Source of the DNA: Solobacterium sp.
GTDB lineage: Bacteria; Bacillota_I; Bacilli_A; Erysipelotrichales; Erysipelotrichaceae
Reading direction: 5' to 3'
NCBI GenBank assembly: GCA_017510405.1
Contig: JAFWNG010000041.1
Span: 1 to 64,000 of the forward strand
Length of the DNA: 64,000 bases
Below are positions 28,168-36,768 of the stretch, piece by piece; within the stretch, counting starts at the first letter, position 1, and the number at the start of each line of letters is the position of its first letter. Position numbers and translations under genes: made by a program. The notes under the pieces were generated by a model. That model worked only from the letters and a program-made list of their open reading frames with translations, was not told the origin of the DNA and searched no databases.

Positions 28168-29304
28168 ATGCTAAAGCCAAAGCTGATCAATATTCAGGAT
28201 ATGCGTCTTCTGGATGATGCATTCTTTGCCGCAGCCATGCAGAACTGTATTCCTGCTGCAGAAGCACTTCTGCATTGTCTATGCGGGGATACCAGCCAGC
28301 ACGTGATCCGCAGTCAGATCCAGGATTTTCTTCCAAATCTTCAGGGAAGAGCGGTCAACTGTGACCTGGTCATATACAGTTCTGACGGTACTGTCTGGAT
28401 CGTTGAAGTTCAGCGCAGCAGAAAAGGCGCCAGACCGCACCGTTCCCGCTATATCGCCAGTGCCTGGGATCATCAGAGTCTTCCAAAAGGAACACTGTGG
28501 AACAAACTATCAAGGCTTCGAATCGTCTTTATCACAGAGTCCGACTGCATCGGCAACGGGGAACCGGTCAATTATTACCTGCGGAAAAACCAGTTTTTCA
28601 ATGATATCCTTGCGGATGATCTTGTCGTTATGTATGTAAACTGTTCCTGTAACGGAAAGAAAAGATCCGGACTTGACGCACTGATCCACGACATGAAATG
28701 CAAAGATCCAGAAACAATGTATATTCCCGCATTACGGGACAGATGCAGTGAACTGAAAAATACAAGAGGAGGAAATACTATTATGTCTGAATACATCATG
28801 AGAGTGTATGGAGATGAGATCCGCATCAAAGCCGGCAATCTTGCCAGGGACATGGCGCAGGACATGGCGCAGGACATGGCACGAAACATGGCGCACGATA
28901 TGGCACAGGACATGGCACGAGATATGGCACAGGACATGGCACGAGATATGGCGCACGACATGGCACACGACATGGCACAGGATATGGCGCAGGACATGGC
29001 GCACGACATGGCACAGGATATGGCGCACGACATGGCACACGACATGGCACACGACATGGCACAGGATATGGTACAGGATATAGCCAGAAAAAAAGTACGC
29101 AAAGTAAAGCAGAAAGCCAGAAAGAGACTCAAAAAAAGACAGGGAAAACTAATTGTTTCTCTCTATGAATATTTACATAACGAAAAGCCGGGATTCTCTG
29201 TCACAGAGATCACACGGCAAATATCGGATATTTCAGGTATTTCCAGAGAACGTATCCTTCACACTCTGACCAAAAAGAAGCTGATTCCGCAGGAATCCGT
29301 GTGA
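28168..29304 (+). CDS. Rpn/PD-(D/E)XK nuclease-transposase family protein with DMAx repeats
   Basis: A 378-residue protein from the ATG at 28168, after AAGGGAGAG. Residues 1-220 match the Rpn (recombination-promoting nuclease, putative transposase) family. The nuclease core is D66 in NCDLVIYSS and E80-V-Q82 in WIVEVQRSRKG, followed by HRSRYIASAWDH. Residues 228-303 are nineteen tetrapeptides D-[MI]-A-[QHR], probably helical. A lysine/arginine-rich stretch and a 60-residue C-terminal domain follow. Rpn proteins cut DNA and some repeat-bearing members act in phage defence. The repeat makes length variation likely. Confidence 0.8.
   Translation: MLKPKLINIQDMRLLDDAFFAAAMQNCIPAAEALLHCLCGDTSQHVIRSQIQDFLPNLQGRAVNCDLVIYSSDGTVWIVEVQRSRKGARPHRSRYIASAWDHQSLPKGTLWNKLSRLRIVFITESDCIGNGEPVNYYLRKNQFFNDILADDLVVMYVNCSCNGKKRSGLDALIHDMKCKDPETMYIPALRDRCSELKNTRGGNTIMSEYIMRVYGDEIRIKAGNLARDMAQDMAQDMARNMAHDMAQDMARDMAQDMARDMAHDMAHDMAQDMAQDMAHDMAQDMAHDMAHDMAHDMAQDMVQDIARKKVRKVKQKARKRLKKRQGKLIVSLYEYLHNEKPGFSVTEITRQISDISGISRERILHTLTKKKLIPQESV
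28849..29076 (+). repeat. Nineteen tandem 12-bp units inside the Rpn gene
   Basis: Units of the form GAYATGGCRCRN (GACATGGCGCAG, GACATGGCACAC, GATATGGCACAG, GACATGGCACGA and variants) run without a break for 228 bp. A twentieth half-unit GATATAGCC follows. Because 12 is divisible by 3, gain or loss of units keeps the frame. Confidence 0.95.
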
Positions 29305-29333
29305 GCATGCTGCAGGATCTTTGTGTACTTCAC

Positions 29334-29361
29334 AAAAAGAAGCAGGCCTACACCTGCTTCT
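29334..29361 (-). terminator. Terminator of the PTS operon
   Basis: On the minus strand, AGAAGCAGG / CCTGCTTCT with a short loop is followed by TTTTT. The stem overlaps the stop codon of the 90-residue membrane protein gene. In the plus direction the tract is weaker, but it may also serve the Rpn gene. Confidence 0.75.
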
Positions 29362-29620
29362 TCCTTTCGCGTTCTGCAGCGTCCAGTATTTTTTCAACAT
29401 TGCGCCTGCCGTTGGTAATGCCTCTGTGCAGCGTCATGGCAATAAACATGGCTGCCACTGCCAGAAGCACACCGGCCGTGATATAAAAGCCATTGCTCTT
29501 GTATATGCCGAACCACGCGATCACAACACCGATTCCGGAGATCACGATTGCAATGGTGCGCCACGAGGCAATACGGCGAAGCGCTGCCGTCTGCATCTCA
29601 GCTTCTTTGATCAGATCCAT
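29348..29620 (-). CDS. Small two-span membrane protein at the end of the PTS operon
   Basis: A 90-residue protein with two hydrophobic segments near residues 21-39 and 45-66 and a charged C-terminus (NVEKILDAAERERKKQV). I do not recognise the family. It is the last gene of the PTS operon, 116 bp after the IID gene and separated from it by a strong hairpin. It may assist the permease, but nothing in the sequence shows this. Confidence 0.65.
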   Translation of the reverse strand: MDLIKEAEMQTAALRRIASWRTIAIVISGIGVVIAWFGIYKSNGFYITAGVLLAVAAMFIAMTLHRGITNGRRNVEKILDAAERERKKQV

Positions 29621-29646
29621 ATATTGTGCACCCCCTCATGGAAAGC

Positions 29647-29681
29647 GAACAGCAGATCTGTGCGGTGCAGATCTGCTGTTC
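29647..29681 (-). other. Strong intergenic hairpin in PTS operon
   Basis: A perfect 14-bp stem (GAACAGCAGATCTG and its complement) with a seven-base loop sits between the IID gene and the small membrane gene. It lacks a T tract, so it is more likely an mRNA processing or stability element than a terminator. Confidence 0.6.
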
Positions 29682-29736
29682 CAGCAAAGAAAAGAAACAA
29701 TAACAGAAAGAAAGGGGAACAATACGTTTTCTTTGC

Positions 29737-30579
29737 TCAGTATGTCAGACCCGGATCGAAGAATCCGACCAGAACACCGACGAAAGCAATGACAACGAGC
29801 AGCAGCATTACTTTGATCGGGGACAGTCTCTTCTTCGCCATGAGCCACCAGCACAGGATGACGAAGCATGCTGTGAGGATGCCTGGGAATACACTGTCGA
29901 GTTTTTCCTGCAGTACCATGTATGCTTCGCCTGCTTCATTGAACAGAGCAAAACTTGTCTTGACGCTTACCCATGTTGCGGATACGGCACCGATGACGAT
30001 TCCGCCCAGTGTCGTAACAGCTTCACGAATGGCTTCACCGATATCGCCGATCAGGAATTCAACTGCTTTTGTACCAAGTTCATAGCCCTTGAAGTACAGC
30101 ATCTTCATTCCGAAGTATGCGAACAGGTTCCAGACTACGATATAGAAGATCGGTCCCATCGGGCTTCCGCCGGAGGACATACCCATGGCGATACCGAGAA
30201 GGATCGGGATAACTGTACCGACGACCAGAGAGTCACCGATACCGGCGATCGGGCCCATAAGACCGGCACGCAGACCGTTGATGGTTTCATCGTCTACGTC
30301 TTCCTGTCCGTTTGCACGAGCCTCTTCCAGACCGGCTGTGATACCGACTACGACAGTACCGAGCTGCGGCTCAGTATTGAAGAATGCGGTATATGTGTTC
30401 ATCGCTTCAGCTTTTTTGTCATCGTTGCCTGCATACAGTTCATCTACCAGCGGGAGCATTGCGCACAGATAGCCGAATGTCTGCATGTGTTCCTGCGAGA
30501 AGCAGGTCAGATTTCCGTAGTACCAGTTATGGAAACTCTTGGTAAGAGCCTTTTTAGACAGTTTCTTAGCCTCTGTCAT
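29737..30579 (-). CDS. PTS mannose/fructose/sorbose family IID component
   Basis: About 280 residues from the ATG at 30579, which follows GAGGAGG by 9 nt and the IIC stop by 1 bp. The N-terminus LTKSFHNWYYGNLTCFSQEHMQTFGYLCAM is the IID family start, given here as residues 10-40. The central region has LMGPIAGIGDSLVVGTVIPIL near residue 110. The C-terminus has hydrophobic spans. IID pairs with IIC as the membrane sugar channel of a mannose-class PTS. The substrate is not certain; the 6-phospho-beta-glucosidase nearby hints at a beta-glucoside. Confidence 0.92.
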   Translation of the reverse strand: MTEAKKLSKKALTKSFHNWYYGNLTCFSQEHMQTFGYLCAMLPLVDELYAGNDDKKAEAMNTYTAFFNTEPQLGTVVVGITAGLEEARANGQEDVDDETINGLRAGLMGPIAGIGDSLVVGTVIPILLGIAMGMSSGGSPMGPIFYIVVWNLFAYFGMKMLYFKGYELGTKAVEFLIGDIGEAIREAVTTLGGIVIGAVSATWVSVKTSFALFNEAGEAYMVLQEKLDSVFPGILTACFVILCWWLMAKKRLSPIKVMLLLVVIAFVGVLVGFFDPGLTY

Positions 30580-30580
30580 G

Positions 30581-31429
30581 TCAGATATCCTCCTCATCAT
30601 CGTCAAAGTCCGCTGCTGCGCCTGCTGCGGCCGGCTTTCTCAGCTGGAGAAGCTTCAGCTTGTAGATCAGGATGGCGAACATACCTGCTACGACGGTAGC
30701 GGATACCAGGTTGATTCCCATGGATGCTGCAAGTGTGAATCCGAACAGATACGGAATGAAGTCTGCAGCGTTCCGAACGATCTGCTTAAGCAGAATGGCA
30801 ATACCTACACACGGTAAGAGGGAACCGACTGTGAACAGTGTCTTCATTGCAATGCCGTCCATCGGCAGAGCAACTTTGATCGCGTCAACAACATTTGCAC
30901 CGAGTTTGCACATGATGACTGTCGGGATCAGAGAGAAGCAGATATGGGAGATCCACGGATAAACCATGTCTACCATGTAGAGCTGCTTGTAATTGCGCTT
31001 TTCAACAGCTGTCCAGCCGATGTGCTGCCATAACAGGTTCATCGTAGCTGTGCCGTAGAACAGAACGGTACCGATCGTACCGACCATGGTACCGAAGGAT
31101 GTAGCCAGAGCTGCGCCGTCAGCGGAAGCAGCGTCGAGGCCGTAGCTCTTAAGAGCTACCATTGCGAGAGGAATACCGATATAGGATACGGCACGTACGT
31201 CCGCAGATACCGTTCCGCCCGGAGTGACCAGTGCGATATAAACGACCTGCATCGCCGCACCGACCATGACACCGGTCGCTATGTCACCGAGAATGATTCC
31301 GCAGACAAGTCCGCCGACGAGCGGTCTTCCCAGCGTATAGTTACCGATGGAAGTGCCGCCCATACCGGGCATACTTGAAAGGGATGCAAATAAACCAAGC
31401 AGGATAGCCTGCAGCCAGCTGATTGTCAT
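30581..31429 (-). CDS. PTS mannose/fructose/sorbose family IIC component
   Basis: A 282-residue polytopic permease subunit. It starts MTISWLQAILLGLFASLSSM, then GRPLVGGLVCGIILGDIATG near residue 34 and MVGAAMQVVYIALVTPGGTV near residue 55, as in the IIC family. The acidic tail DFDDDEEDI is unusual but short. It translocates the sugar together with IID while IIB phosphorylates it. It lies 22 bp after the IIB gene. Confidence 0.92.
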   Translation of the reverse strand: MTISWLQAILLGLFASLSSMPGMGGTSIGNYTLGRPLVGGLVCGIILGDIATGVMVGAAMQVVYIALVTPGGTVSADVRAVSYIGIPLAMVALKSYGLDAASADGAALATSFGTMVGTIGTVLFYGTATMNLLWQHIGWTAVEKRNYKQLYMVDMVYPWISHICFSLIPTVIMCKLGANVVDAIKVALPMDGIAMKTLFTVGSLLPCVGIAILLKQIVRNAADFIPYLFGFTLAASMGINLVSATVVAGMFAILIYKLKLLQLRKPAAAGAAADFDDDEEDI

Positions 31430-31451
31430 ATTCTATCTCCTTAATTATCTT

Positions 31452-31949
31452 TTAGTCCTTGAATCCGAACTGTCCGCGGAATTTTCTCCAGTTGCCGATC
31501 GCTTCTTCTTTCAGCAGTGCGAATTCCACTTCGTAGCCGGCTTTCATGATTGCTTCGAGAGCCTCAGCCTCTTCCTGTGTGATGGACTGGTTGTTGCCGA
31601 GCTTGACAGCACCCGGACGGTCGTTGCACGGTCCGATAATGACTGTCTTGACGCCCGGCTTGAAGCCCTGGTCAACAAGCAGCTTCTTCATGTCCACCGG
31701 GTTCTTGGTGATCAGGAAGTAGTTGTCTTTGCTGGCGAGAACTTTTTCGCACTTTGCCTGGAACTCGTCGAGGGACCAGACGAAAGTCTTCTTGCCGCTG
31801 GCGCTCTTGTAAGCCGACTTCAGGACCGGGTTCTTAGCCGCTGCATTATTTACGGCGATCAGTCCGTCGCACGGATACTCCAGTGCCCATCTGGTGCAGG
31901 TCTGACCGTGGATCATACGGTCATCTACGCGAATGAATGATACTGACAT
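31452..31949 (-). CDS. PTS mannose/fructose/sorbose family IIB component
   Basis: A 165-residue cytoplasmic subunit with the phosphorylated histidine at H14 in VDDRMIHGQTCTRWA. It receives phosphate from IIA and passes it to the incoming sugar. The later SKDNYFLITKNPVDMKKLL region is typical of the family. It sits 18 bp after the IIA gene; length is normal. Confidence 0.93.
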   Translation of the reverse strand: MSVSFIRVDDRMIHGQTCTRWALEYPCDGLIAVNNAAAKNPVLKSAYKSASGKKTFVWSLDEFQAKCEKVLASKDNYFLITKNPVDMKKLLVDQGFKPGVKTVIIGPCNDRPGAVKLGNNQSITQEEAEALEAIMKAGYEVEFALLKEEAIGNWRKFRGQFGFKD

Positions 31950-31967
31950 GATGTGTTTTCTCCTTTC

Positions 31968-32399
31968 TCAGATGTCATCTTCCGATTCTTCAACAGCCAC
32001 CTGGAATTCCTGGATCATCTCTCTGGATTCCGGAATAACGCTGCTGCGGATGTGCTCTTTCAGGTCTTCCGCATAGTCTTTGGACAGAACTGTGTTCAGA
32101 ACGATCGGCAGATTCATGCCTCCGACCATAATTGTCTTGCCCAGAAGACCTGCTTCACCGAGTACATTAGCTGTCGTTGTCAGCGGTGAGCCGCCCACGA
32201 TGTCTGCAAACACGGCAATTTCATCTTCAGCAGTGATGTTCTTGATGACTTCGCGCAGATTTACCGCGAATTCATCGGCACCCATGCCGTTTTTGAGGCT
32301 GGTGGAAAGAATGTCTTCTCTGCTTCCCGCCAGCATTTCAATTGCCTTGTGCAGTCCCGGAGCGAATTCCCCATGACTGACCAGTAGGACATATCTCAT
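31968..32399 (-). CDS. PTS mannose/fructose/sorbose family IIA component
   Basis: A 143-residue subunit from the ATG at 32399, which follows GAGGAGGTTCCATC. The phosphorylated histidine is H9 in MRYVLLVSHGEFAPGLHKA; IFADIVGGSPLTT, given here near residue 60, is the second family motif. It takes phosphate from HPr. A terminator-like hairpin ends only 30 bp upstream of this start, so expression of the PTS genes may depend on read-through or a promoter overlapping that hairpin. Confidence 0.93.
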   Translation of the reverse strand: MRYVLLVSHGEFAPGLHKAIEMLAGSREDILSTSLKNGMGADEFAVNLREVIKNITAEDEIAVFADIVGGSPLTTTANVLGEAGLLGKTIMVGGMNLPIVLNTVLSKDYAEDLKEHIRSSVIPESREMIQEFQVAVEESEDDI

Positions 32400-32428
32400 G
32401 ATGGAACCTCCTCTATCTGTCAAAATGA

Positions 32429-32458
32429 TAAAAAAAAGCACCTGTTGTTTTCAGGTGC
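32429..32458 (-). terminator. Terminator or attenuator between sensor and PTS genes
   Basis: On the minus strand, GCACCTG / CAGGTGC with a seven-base loop is followed by eight T. It lies just 30 bp before the IIA start. TATCAT at the end of the T tract (32425-32430) could serve as a -10 for the PTS genes. Confidence 0.8.
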
Positions 32459-32477
32459 AAAATGTCATGTATTACAT

Positions 32478-32489
32478 TGACAAATGTCA
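32478..32489. promoter_or_regulatory. Palindrome TGACA-AA-TGTCA before PTS operon
   Basis: A dyad TGACAAATGTCA overlaps the stop codon of the binding-protein gene, about 80 bp before the IIA start. A further TGTCA half-site lies at 32463-32467. The same element, TGACAATTGTCA, occurs before the sensor operon at 36827-36838. It is a candidate site for the LuxR-type regulator encoded between them. Confidence 0.5.
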
Positions 32490-33791
32490 CTTGTTTTCAC
32501 TTAGAAACTCATTGATTTCACGCTGAAGTGACAATAGTCCATCGCCCCGGGAACTGTCATTTTCCGCTTCTTCGCGCACGCCGTTTTCCGCCATCATGAG
32601 GGCTCTGTCATAGCCCGGGAAACGGTGTACTTCGACAGCCGAAGTCATGATCCGGTGGATCACTTCGGCATCGAATTCCGTTGTGCCGGGAATGTCTTTC
32701 TGCAGCAGCTCCACGATGCCGCTGTTTTCTGCGATCTCGGCGATCGGCGAGATGCCGCGGGAATATTTGTACAGATCCAGCTGGATCTCCCGGTCGTAGC
32801 ACAGCAGCTTCAGGAATTCCCATGCCAGTTCGGGATGATCCGCCCGGGAGCTCATCCCCATCAACATCGTCTGCAGTACGGATACGTTGTCCCCATCCGG
32901 TCCGGCCGGCATCGGCAGGCCGTCCCACTCAAAGTTCGTATACTTTTTAACGCGCCACGGAAACGGCTGGTACATCCGGTATTCGGAATACAGGAACGGA
33001 CGGAACACCACATTGCCGAGGTCGAAATCACGGGATGTCACGATGCGTCCGTGATTCATTTCCTCCAGGCGCGATATAAAGCGGATCGCATCCCGGATAT
33101 TGCTGTCGGTCAGGCTGCACGAATCCCCGCGTTCGGAGAACAGCGACGCATTGTTGGCATACAGCGCGTCGTTCCACGAATAGTCATAGGTGCTGTACGC
33201 TTCCGGGATCCTCTCCGTCACCTGCTGACAGATGTTCAGGCAGTCATTCCATGTCCAGTCCGCCGCCGGCATATCGATGCCAGCCCGCGACAGCAGGGTC
33301 TTATTGACGAACATGATCGTCGGCACGCTTTCCTGCGGCAGAGCATACTGGATGCCGCCGCGCCTGCCGGCCGAAAGACACGGTTCATAGTACGCTTCCG
33401 TGTCAAACGATCCGTCCAGGAGGATCAGATGATCCAGCGGGGCCAGCGCGCCGGAAGTTACCAGCAGGTCAAAGTCCTCCGGCAGTACGAAATACACATC
33501 CGGCTCCCTGTCCATCAGGATCTGCTCTGTCAGCCACTCACTGTAGTCCGCCGAGCCGATCCCGCTGACATATTCCACCTTCACACCCTCATGTTCACTC
33601 TCAAAACGTTTGATCGCCTGGTCGAGGATCCGGTAACAGTCCCCGTTCGGCGAATCCCAGTAGCTTCCCGCGTATACGCCGACACGCAGCGTCACGGTCC
33701 GCTTATGCGTAAGATCCACCGTTCCCCAGATCATGATCAGAAACGTCATGAGGATCACAAACCAGCCGATATTTTTCTCCGCTTTATCCAT
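32487..33791 (-). CDS. Membrane-anchored extracellular solute-binding protein (family 1)
   Basis: A 434-residue protein with an uncleaved-looking N-terminal span (residues 8-26) and a family 1 sugar-binding fold: FESEHEGVKVEYVSGIGSAD, a QILMDREPDVYFV segment, VNKTLLSRAGIDMP and late WEFLKLL. There is no lipobox cysteine and no ABC permease or ATPase gene nearby. The start overlaps the regulator stop by 8 bp, so it belongs to the sensor operon. It probably senses or delivers a sugar to the neighbouring two-component system or PTS; this role is inferred from context. Confidence 0.85.
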   Translation of the reverse strand: MDKAEKNIGWFVILMTFLIMIWGTVDLTHKRTVTLRVGVYAGSYWDSPNGDCYRILDQAIKRFESEHEGVKVEYVSGIGSADYSEWLTEQILMDREPDVYFVLPEDFDLLVTSGALAPLDHLILLDGSFDTEAYYEPCLSAGRRGGIQYALPQESVPTIMFVNKTLLSRAGIDMPAADWTWNDCLNICQQVTERIPEAYSTYDYSWNDALYANNASLFSERGDSCSLTDSNIRDAIRFISRLEEMNHGRIVTSRDFDLGNVVFRPFLYSEYRMYQPFPWRVKKYTNFEWDGLPMPAGPDGDNVSVLQTMLMGMSSRADHPELAWEFLKLLCYDREIQLDLYKYSRGISPIAEIAENSGIVELLQKDIPGTTEFDAEVIHRIMTSAVEVHRFPGYDRALMMAENGVREEAENDSSRGDGLLSLQREINEFLSENK

Positions 33792-34461
33792 TCCAGTCGC
33801 TGTCCTGCATCGCCATGCCGTTCTGCACTGCCCAGATCGCCAGCTGCGTGCGGTCTCTGAGACCGAGCTTCAGAAGAATATTGCTGATGTAGTTGCGTAC
33901 CGTCCCTTCCGACAGATACAGCTTGCCGGAGATCTCCCGGTTCGACATGCCGTGTCCGACCGCCTTGATGATCTTCCGCTCGTTGTCATTGAGATCCGCT
34001 GCCGAAGCTTCATCCACGTGGATCACTTCGTTTCCCTTGGCCATCGCCGAAAACTGGCTGATCACCTTGGTGGCGATCCCCGGATTGATCAGTGCTCCGC
34101 CGCCGTAGGCAATGCGTATCGCCGACGCCAGTTCGCCGATGCTGGATCCCTTCAGAATATATCCGCTGGCGCCGTATTTCAGGGCACCGAACACATATTC
34201 ATCGTCGTCAAATGTCGTCAGTACGATGACCTTGATCTCTGGCCAGCGGCTCTTGATCAGCCGCGTACCCTCCACACCGTCTTTTCCCGGCATGCGCATA
34301 TCCATCAGAACAACATCCGGCTGTTCCGCTTCCATCATCTGCAGCGCTTCCGTTACACCGGACGCGCAGCCGAGCACATTGATATCACCGGAAGACTGAA
34401 TAAGAATTTTCAGACTTTCCCGGAACATTTCCTGATCATCCACGATTACTGTCTGGATCAT
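33784..34461 (-). CDS. NarL/LuxR family response regulator
   Basis: A 225-residue regulator. The receiver has the acidic pair D8/D9 in VIVDDQEMFRES, the phosphorylated D54 in VVLMDMRMPGKDG, and the conserved T and K in VIVLTTFDDDEYVFGALKYGASGYILKGS. The C-terminal LuxR HTH runs LNDNERKIIKAVGHGMSNREISGKLYLSEGTVRNYISNILLKL (residues about 160-205). It follows the kinase gene by 1 bp and is its evident partner. Its likely targets are the sensor and PTS operons, which share a palindrome. Confidence 0.95.
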   Translation of the reverse strand: MIQTVIVDDQEMFRESLKILIQSSGDINVLGCASGVTEALQMMEAEQPDVVLMDMRMPGKDGVEGTRLIKSRWPEIKVIVLTTFDDDEYVFGALKYGASGYILKGSSIGELASAIRIAYGGGALINPGIATKVISQFSAMAKGNEVIHVDEASAADLNDNERKIIKAVGHGMSNREISGKLYLSEGTVRNYISNILLKLGLRDRTQLAIWAVQNGMAMQDSDWNG

Positions 34462-34462
34462 G

Positions 34463-35770
34463 TCAATTACCCCCTTTGATACTGCGAACCGGAAGACTGG
34501 CGATCACATAGAATCCTTCCTGGCCGTCCCCCGGATCATCTTTCCGGTTGCCGTACGTGACGGAACCGCTCAGCAGATCCAGCCTCTCCCGCATATGACG
34601 CAGGCCGAAGCCTTCCTTTATATCCGCGCTTCCCCTTCCGTTGTCGCGGATATCGATCAGCAGCGCGCTTTCCTGCTGGCGGATGGTCACGCAGATGGCA
34701 TCCGCATGGCCGTGCCGCACAGCATTCGTCAGACACTCCTGTACGATCCGGTACAGTGCGTCTTCTTCATCACTTGCAAAATATAAGTCGCCGGCTTCCT
34801 GGCGGAAATCCACTTTCACCGAAGTCGCGGCTTCGAACTTTTTGATCATTTCTTCCAGCGCCTGCTGCAGCGTATGCTTTTCCAGCGTATCCGGACGCAG
34901 TGCCCGGATCGACTGGCGTACGTCGCTCAGGCCGTCCCTCGCCGCTCCGGCAACTGCTTCAAGCCGCTTTCTCGCTTCTTCCGGCTGCCGGTCAAACAGC
35001 GCCAGAGACGCTTCACTGGCCATGATGATGCCGGTCAGCGTGTGGCCGAGCGTATCATGGATCTCCCGCGCCAGACGGTTTCTTTCCCGGATCTCCGTCA
35101 TGCGCTCCAGTTCGGAATTTGCTTTTTTCAGCTGGTCATACAGAGAGCGTATGCGTTCTTTTTCCGCCGATTCCCCGTTGAACAGCAGGACCATATAGTA
35201 CACGAACAGCAGGATATTCGCCGATACCAGCACGCTTTCGATCGCGGACAGGTATCCCTGGATCTTTGCGTCATAGAAGGAAAGATAGACCGAAAAGGCC
35301 ACTTTCCCAGTCTGCGCGGAAATAACTTCGTAGCGTCCGAAGGCAAAGATGAATACCAGGATCACCAGAAGCAGCACGCGCACTTTGTTGTCGCGTATAT
35401 AGTTGACAAGATCCGCCAGCACCAGCAGCGCGATCCCGGTGTAGTAGAAATTCAATGACCAGATGATGCCGATGCACAGAATGATCTCCGCAAAGCATAC
35501 GAATCCCGCATTCCTCGGAACGCCGTTTTCATCCGTCTGCTTGCGCAGGCTTACCGCCGTCAGAAGCGCGAACTGCGTCAGTGCGCCCAGCGGCACCATG
35601 AGCGGATTCTGCGGGATCGTTCCCGCCGCGGAAAGAAACTCATATGCCTGCAGGGAACGACAGATCCGGAATGTCGTGACCGGACAGATGATCCCGTAGA
35701 ACAGTATGACCGCAAAGTTGACCGCCAGCATGAGCATGGACGTATCCAGCACGCGTTTCTCAGTCCCCAT
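34463..35770 (-). CDS. Sensor histidine kinase (HisKA_3, NarX/DesK type)
   Basis: About 435 residues from the ATG at 35770, which shares a base with the upstream stop (TAATG). A GTG nine bases earlier is the alternative. Five or six membrane spans fill the first 195 residues with no large external domain. A coiled linker leads to the dimerisation helix with the phosphorylated histidine in LAREIHDTLGHTLTG (near residue 238). The HATPase domain has LTNAVRHGHA and IRDNGRGSADIKEGFGL. Lacking its own ligand domain, it may read the two binding proteins encoded on either side. Confidence 0.93.
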   Translation of the reverse strand: MGTEKRVLDTSMLMLAVNFAVILFYGIICPVTTFRICRSLQAYEFLSAAGTIPQNPLMVPLGALTQFALLTAVSLRKQTDENGVPRNAGFVCFAEIILCIGIIWSLNFYYTGIALLVLADLVNYIRDNKVRVLLLVILVFIFAFGRYEVISAQTGKVAFSVYLSFYDAKIQGYLSAIESVLVSANILLFVYYMVLLFNGESAEKERIRSLYDQLKKANSELERMTEIRERNRLAREIHDTLGHTLTGIIMASEASLALFDRQPEEARKRLEAVAGAARDGLSDVRQSIRALRPDTLEKHTLQQALEEMIKKFEAATSVKVDFRQEAGDLYFASDEEDALYRIVQECLTNAVRHGHADAICVTIRQQESALLIDIRDNGRGSADIKEGFGLRHMRERLDLLSGSVTYGNRKDDPGDGQEGFYVIASLPVRSIKGGN

Positions 35771-36744
35771 TACTGCCACCCGGTCAGATCAAACTCCGAC
35801 ACATTTTCCGCTGTGATCAGCTTTACCGGCACGATCACTTCTTTTTCCACCTGTTCGCCGGCCAGCACCCGGTATGCGATCTCCGCAGCTCTCTGCACCG
35901 CTTCATACGGAAACTGCGCGCACGTGGCGGTCATCAGCCCGTCGTGGATCAGTCCCTTCGCTTCCGGCGAACCGTCCACGCTGTATACCTGGAATGACTC
36001 CATACGGCCGCTTCCCTCGATCGCCGCCAGCGCGCCGAACGCGCTCGGATCATTCAGCGCCATGACCGTATCCGCCTCCGGATGATCGTCCAGCAGTCTT
36101 ACCATGACAGGCATGGCATTTTCGATCTGACCGTCGGATTCCCCGATCGCGACCAGCTCGAAGCCTTCGTGCCCTGCCAGTGTTTCGACAAAGCCCTGAA
36201 TACGCTGGGTGCCGGACCTCGCCGATGTATGTTCCAGAAGGATCACAGACGCACTTGTACGGTGCTTCAGAAGGTGCTGTGCGCACAGTACGCCTGCCTG
36301 GTAGTTGTCCGAAACGACGGTACATGTCACAAGGCGGTCGTCTTTCACCGGCGCGTCCACGACGATCACCGGCACATTCGCCCTGGCAGCCGTCTGCAGC
36401 GCTTCATCCACCGTATCCCATTCCACCGGTGTAATGAAGATCACTTCCGCGCCGGCGTCGATCAGATCTTTCACTTCCTGATTCTGCCGGTCCTGGTTCA
36501 TTGCGGCATCCCGCGTCAGAAGCACATCTCCGTGTTCCTCGATCACCGCCCTCAGCCGGCTGTCCAGCATGGAGTAGTACGGGTTGTTCATGGTCATATA
36601 CGTTGCCCCGAAAACATGCCTGTCTTCGTTCTGTTCCGCCGTGATATCCTCCGGCCAGAAAAACAGGACATATACGGTCAGACACACGCATAATGCCGTG
36701 AGCACAAGTCCGATGCGTTTGTATAAGTCACGCCAAAAATCCAT
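35770..36744 (-). CDS. Membrane-anchored type I periplasmic sugar-binding protein
   Basis: A 324-residue protein with an N-terminal span (about residues 11-29) and a RbsB/LacI-like binding fold. Fold markers are HVFGATYMTMNNPYYSMLDS, a DAGAEVIFITPVEWD segment, ANVPVIVVDAPVK, VVSDNYQAGVLCAQHL and the C-terminal VYSVDGSPEAKGLIHDG. There is no lipobox. It is the first gene of the sensor operon and overlaps the kinase by one base. Together these suggest a ligand receptor for the kinase, as in other binding-protein/kinase/regulator triplets. Confidence 0.88.
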   Translation of the reverse strand: MDFWRDLYKRIGLVLTALCVCLTVYVLFFWPEDITAEQNEDRHVFGATYMTMNNPYYSMLDSRLRAVIEEHGDVLLTRDAAMNQDRQNQEVKDLIDAGAEVIFITPVEWDTVDEALQTAARANVPVIVVDAPVKDDRLVTCTVVSDNYQAGVLCAQHLLKHRTSASVILLEHTSARSGTQRIQGFVETLAGHEGFELVAIGESDGQIENAMPVMVRLLDDHPEADTVMALNDPSAFGALAAIEGSGRMESFQVYSVDGSPEAKGLIHDGLMTATCAQFPYEAVQRAAEIAYRVLAGEQVEKEVIVPVKLITAENVSEFDLTGWQ

Positions 36745-36768
36745 ACCGCCTCCAAAACGCCATACTTC

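Noticed and set aside
28849-29076. CRISPR-like periodic repeat
   Set aside because: The units are 12 bp and contiguous with no spacers, and they lie inside a coding frame.
28575-29132. Long open frames on the minus strand across the 12-bp repeat (Met-Ser-Cys-Ala repeats)
   Set aside because: A repeat whose unit is a multiple of three keeps other frames open by chance. There is no ribosome site or domain, while the plus frame has a clear nuclease core.
32463-32489. Sigma-54 (-24/-12) promoter for the mannose-class PTS
   Set aside because: No GG/GC pair at the needed 10-bp spacing was found upstream of the IIA gene, and no LevR-type activator is encoded here.
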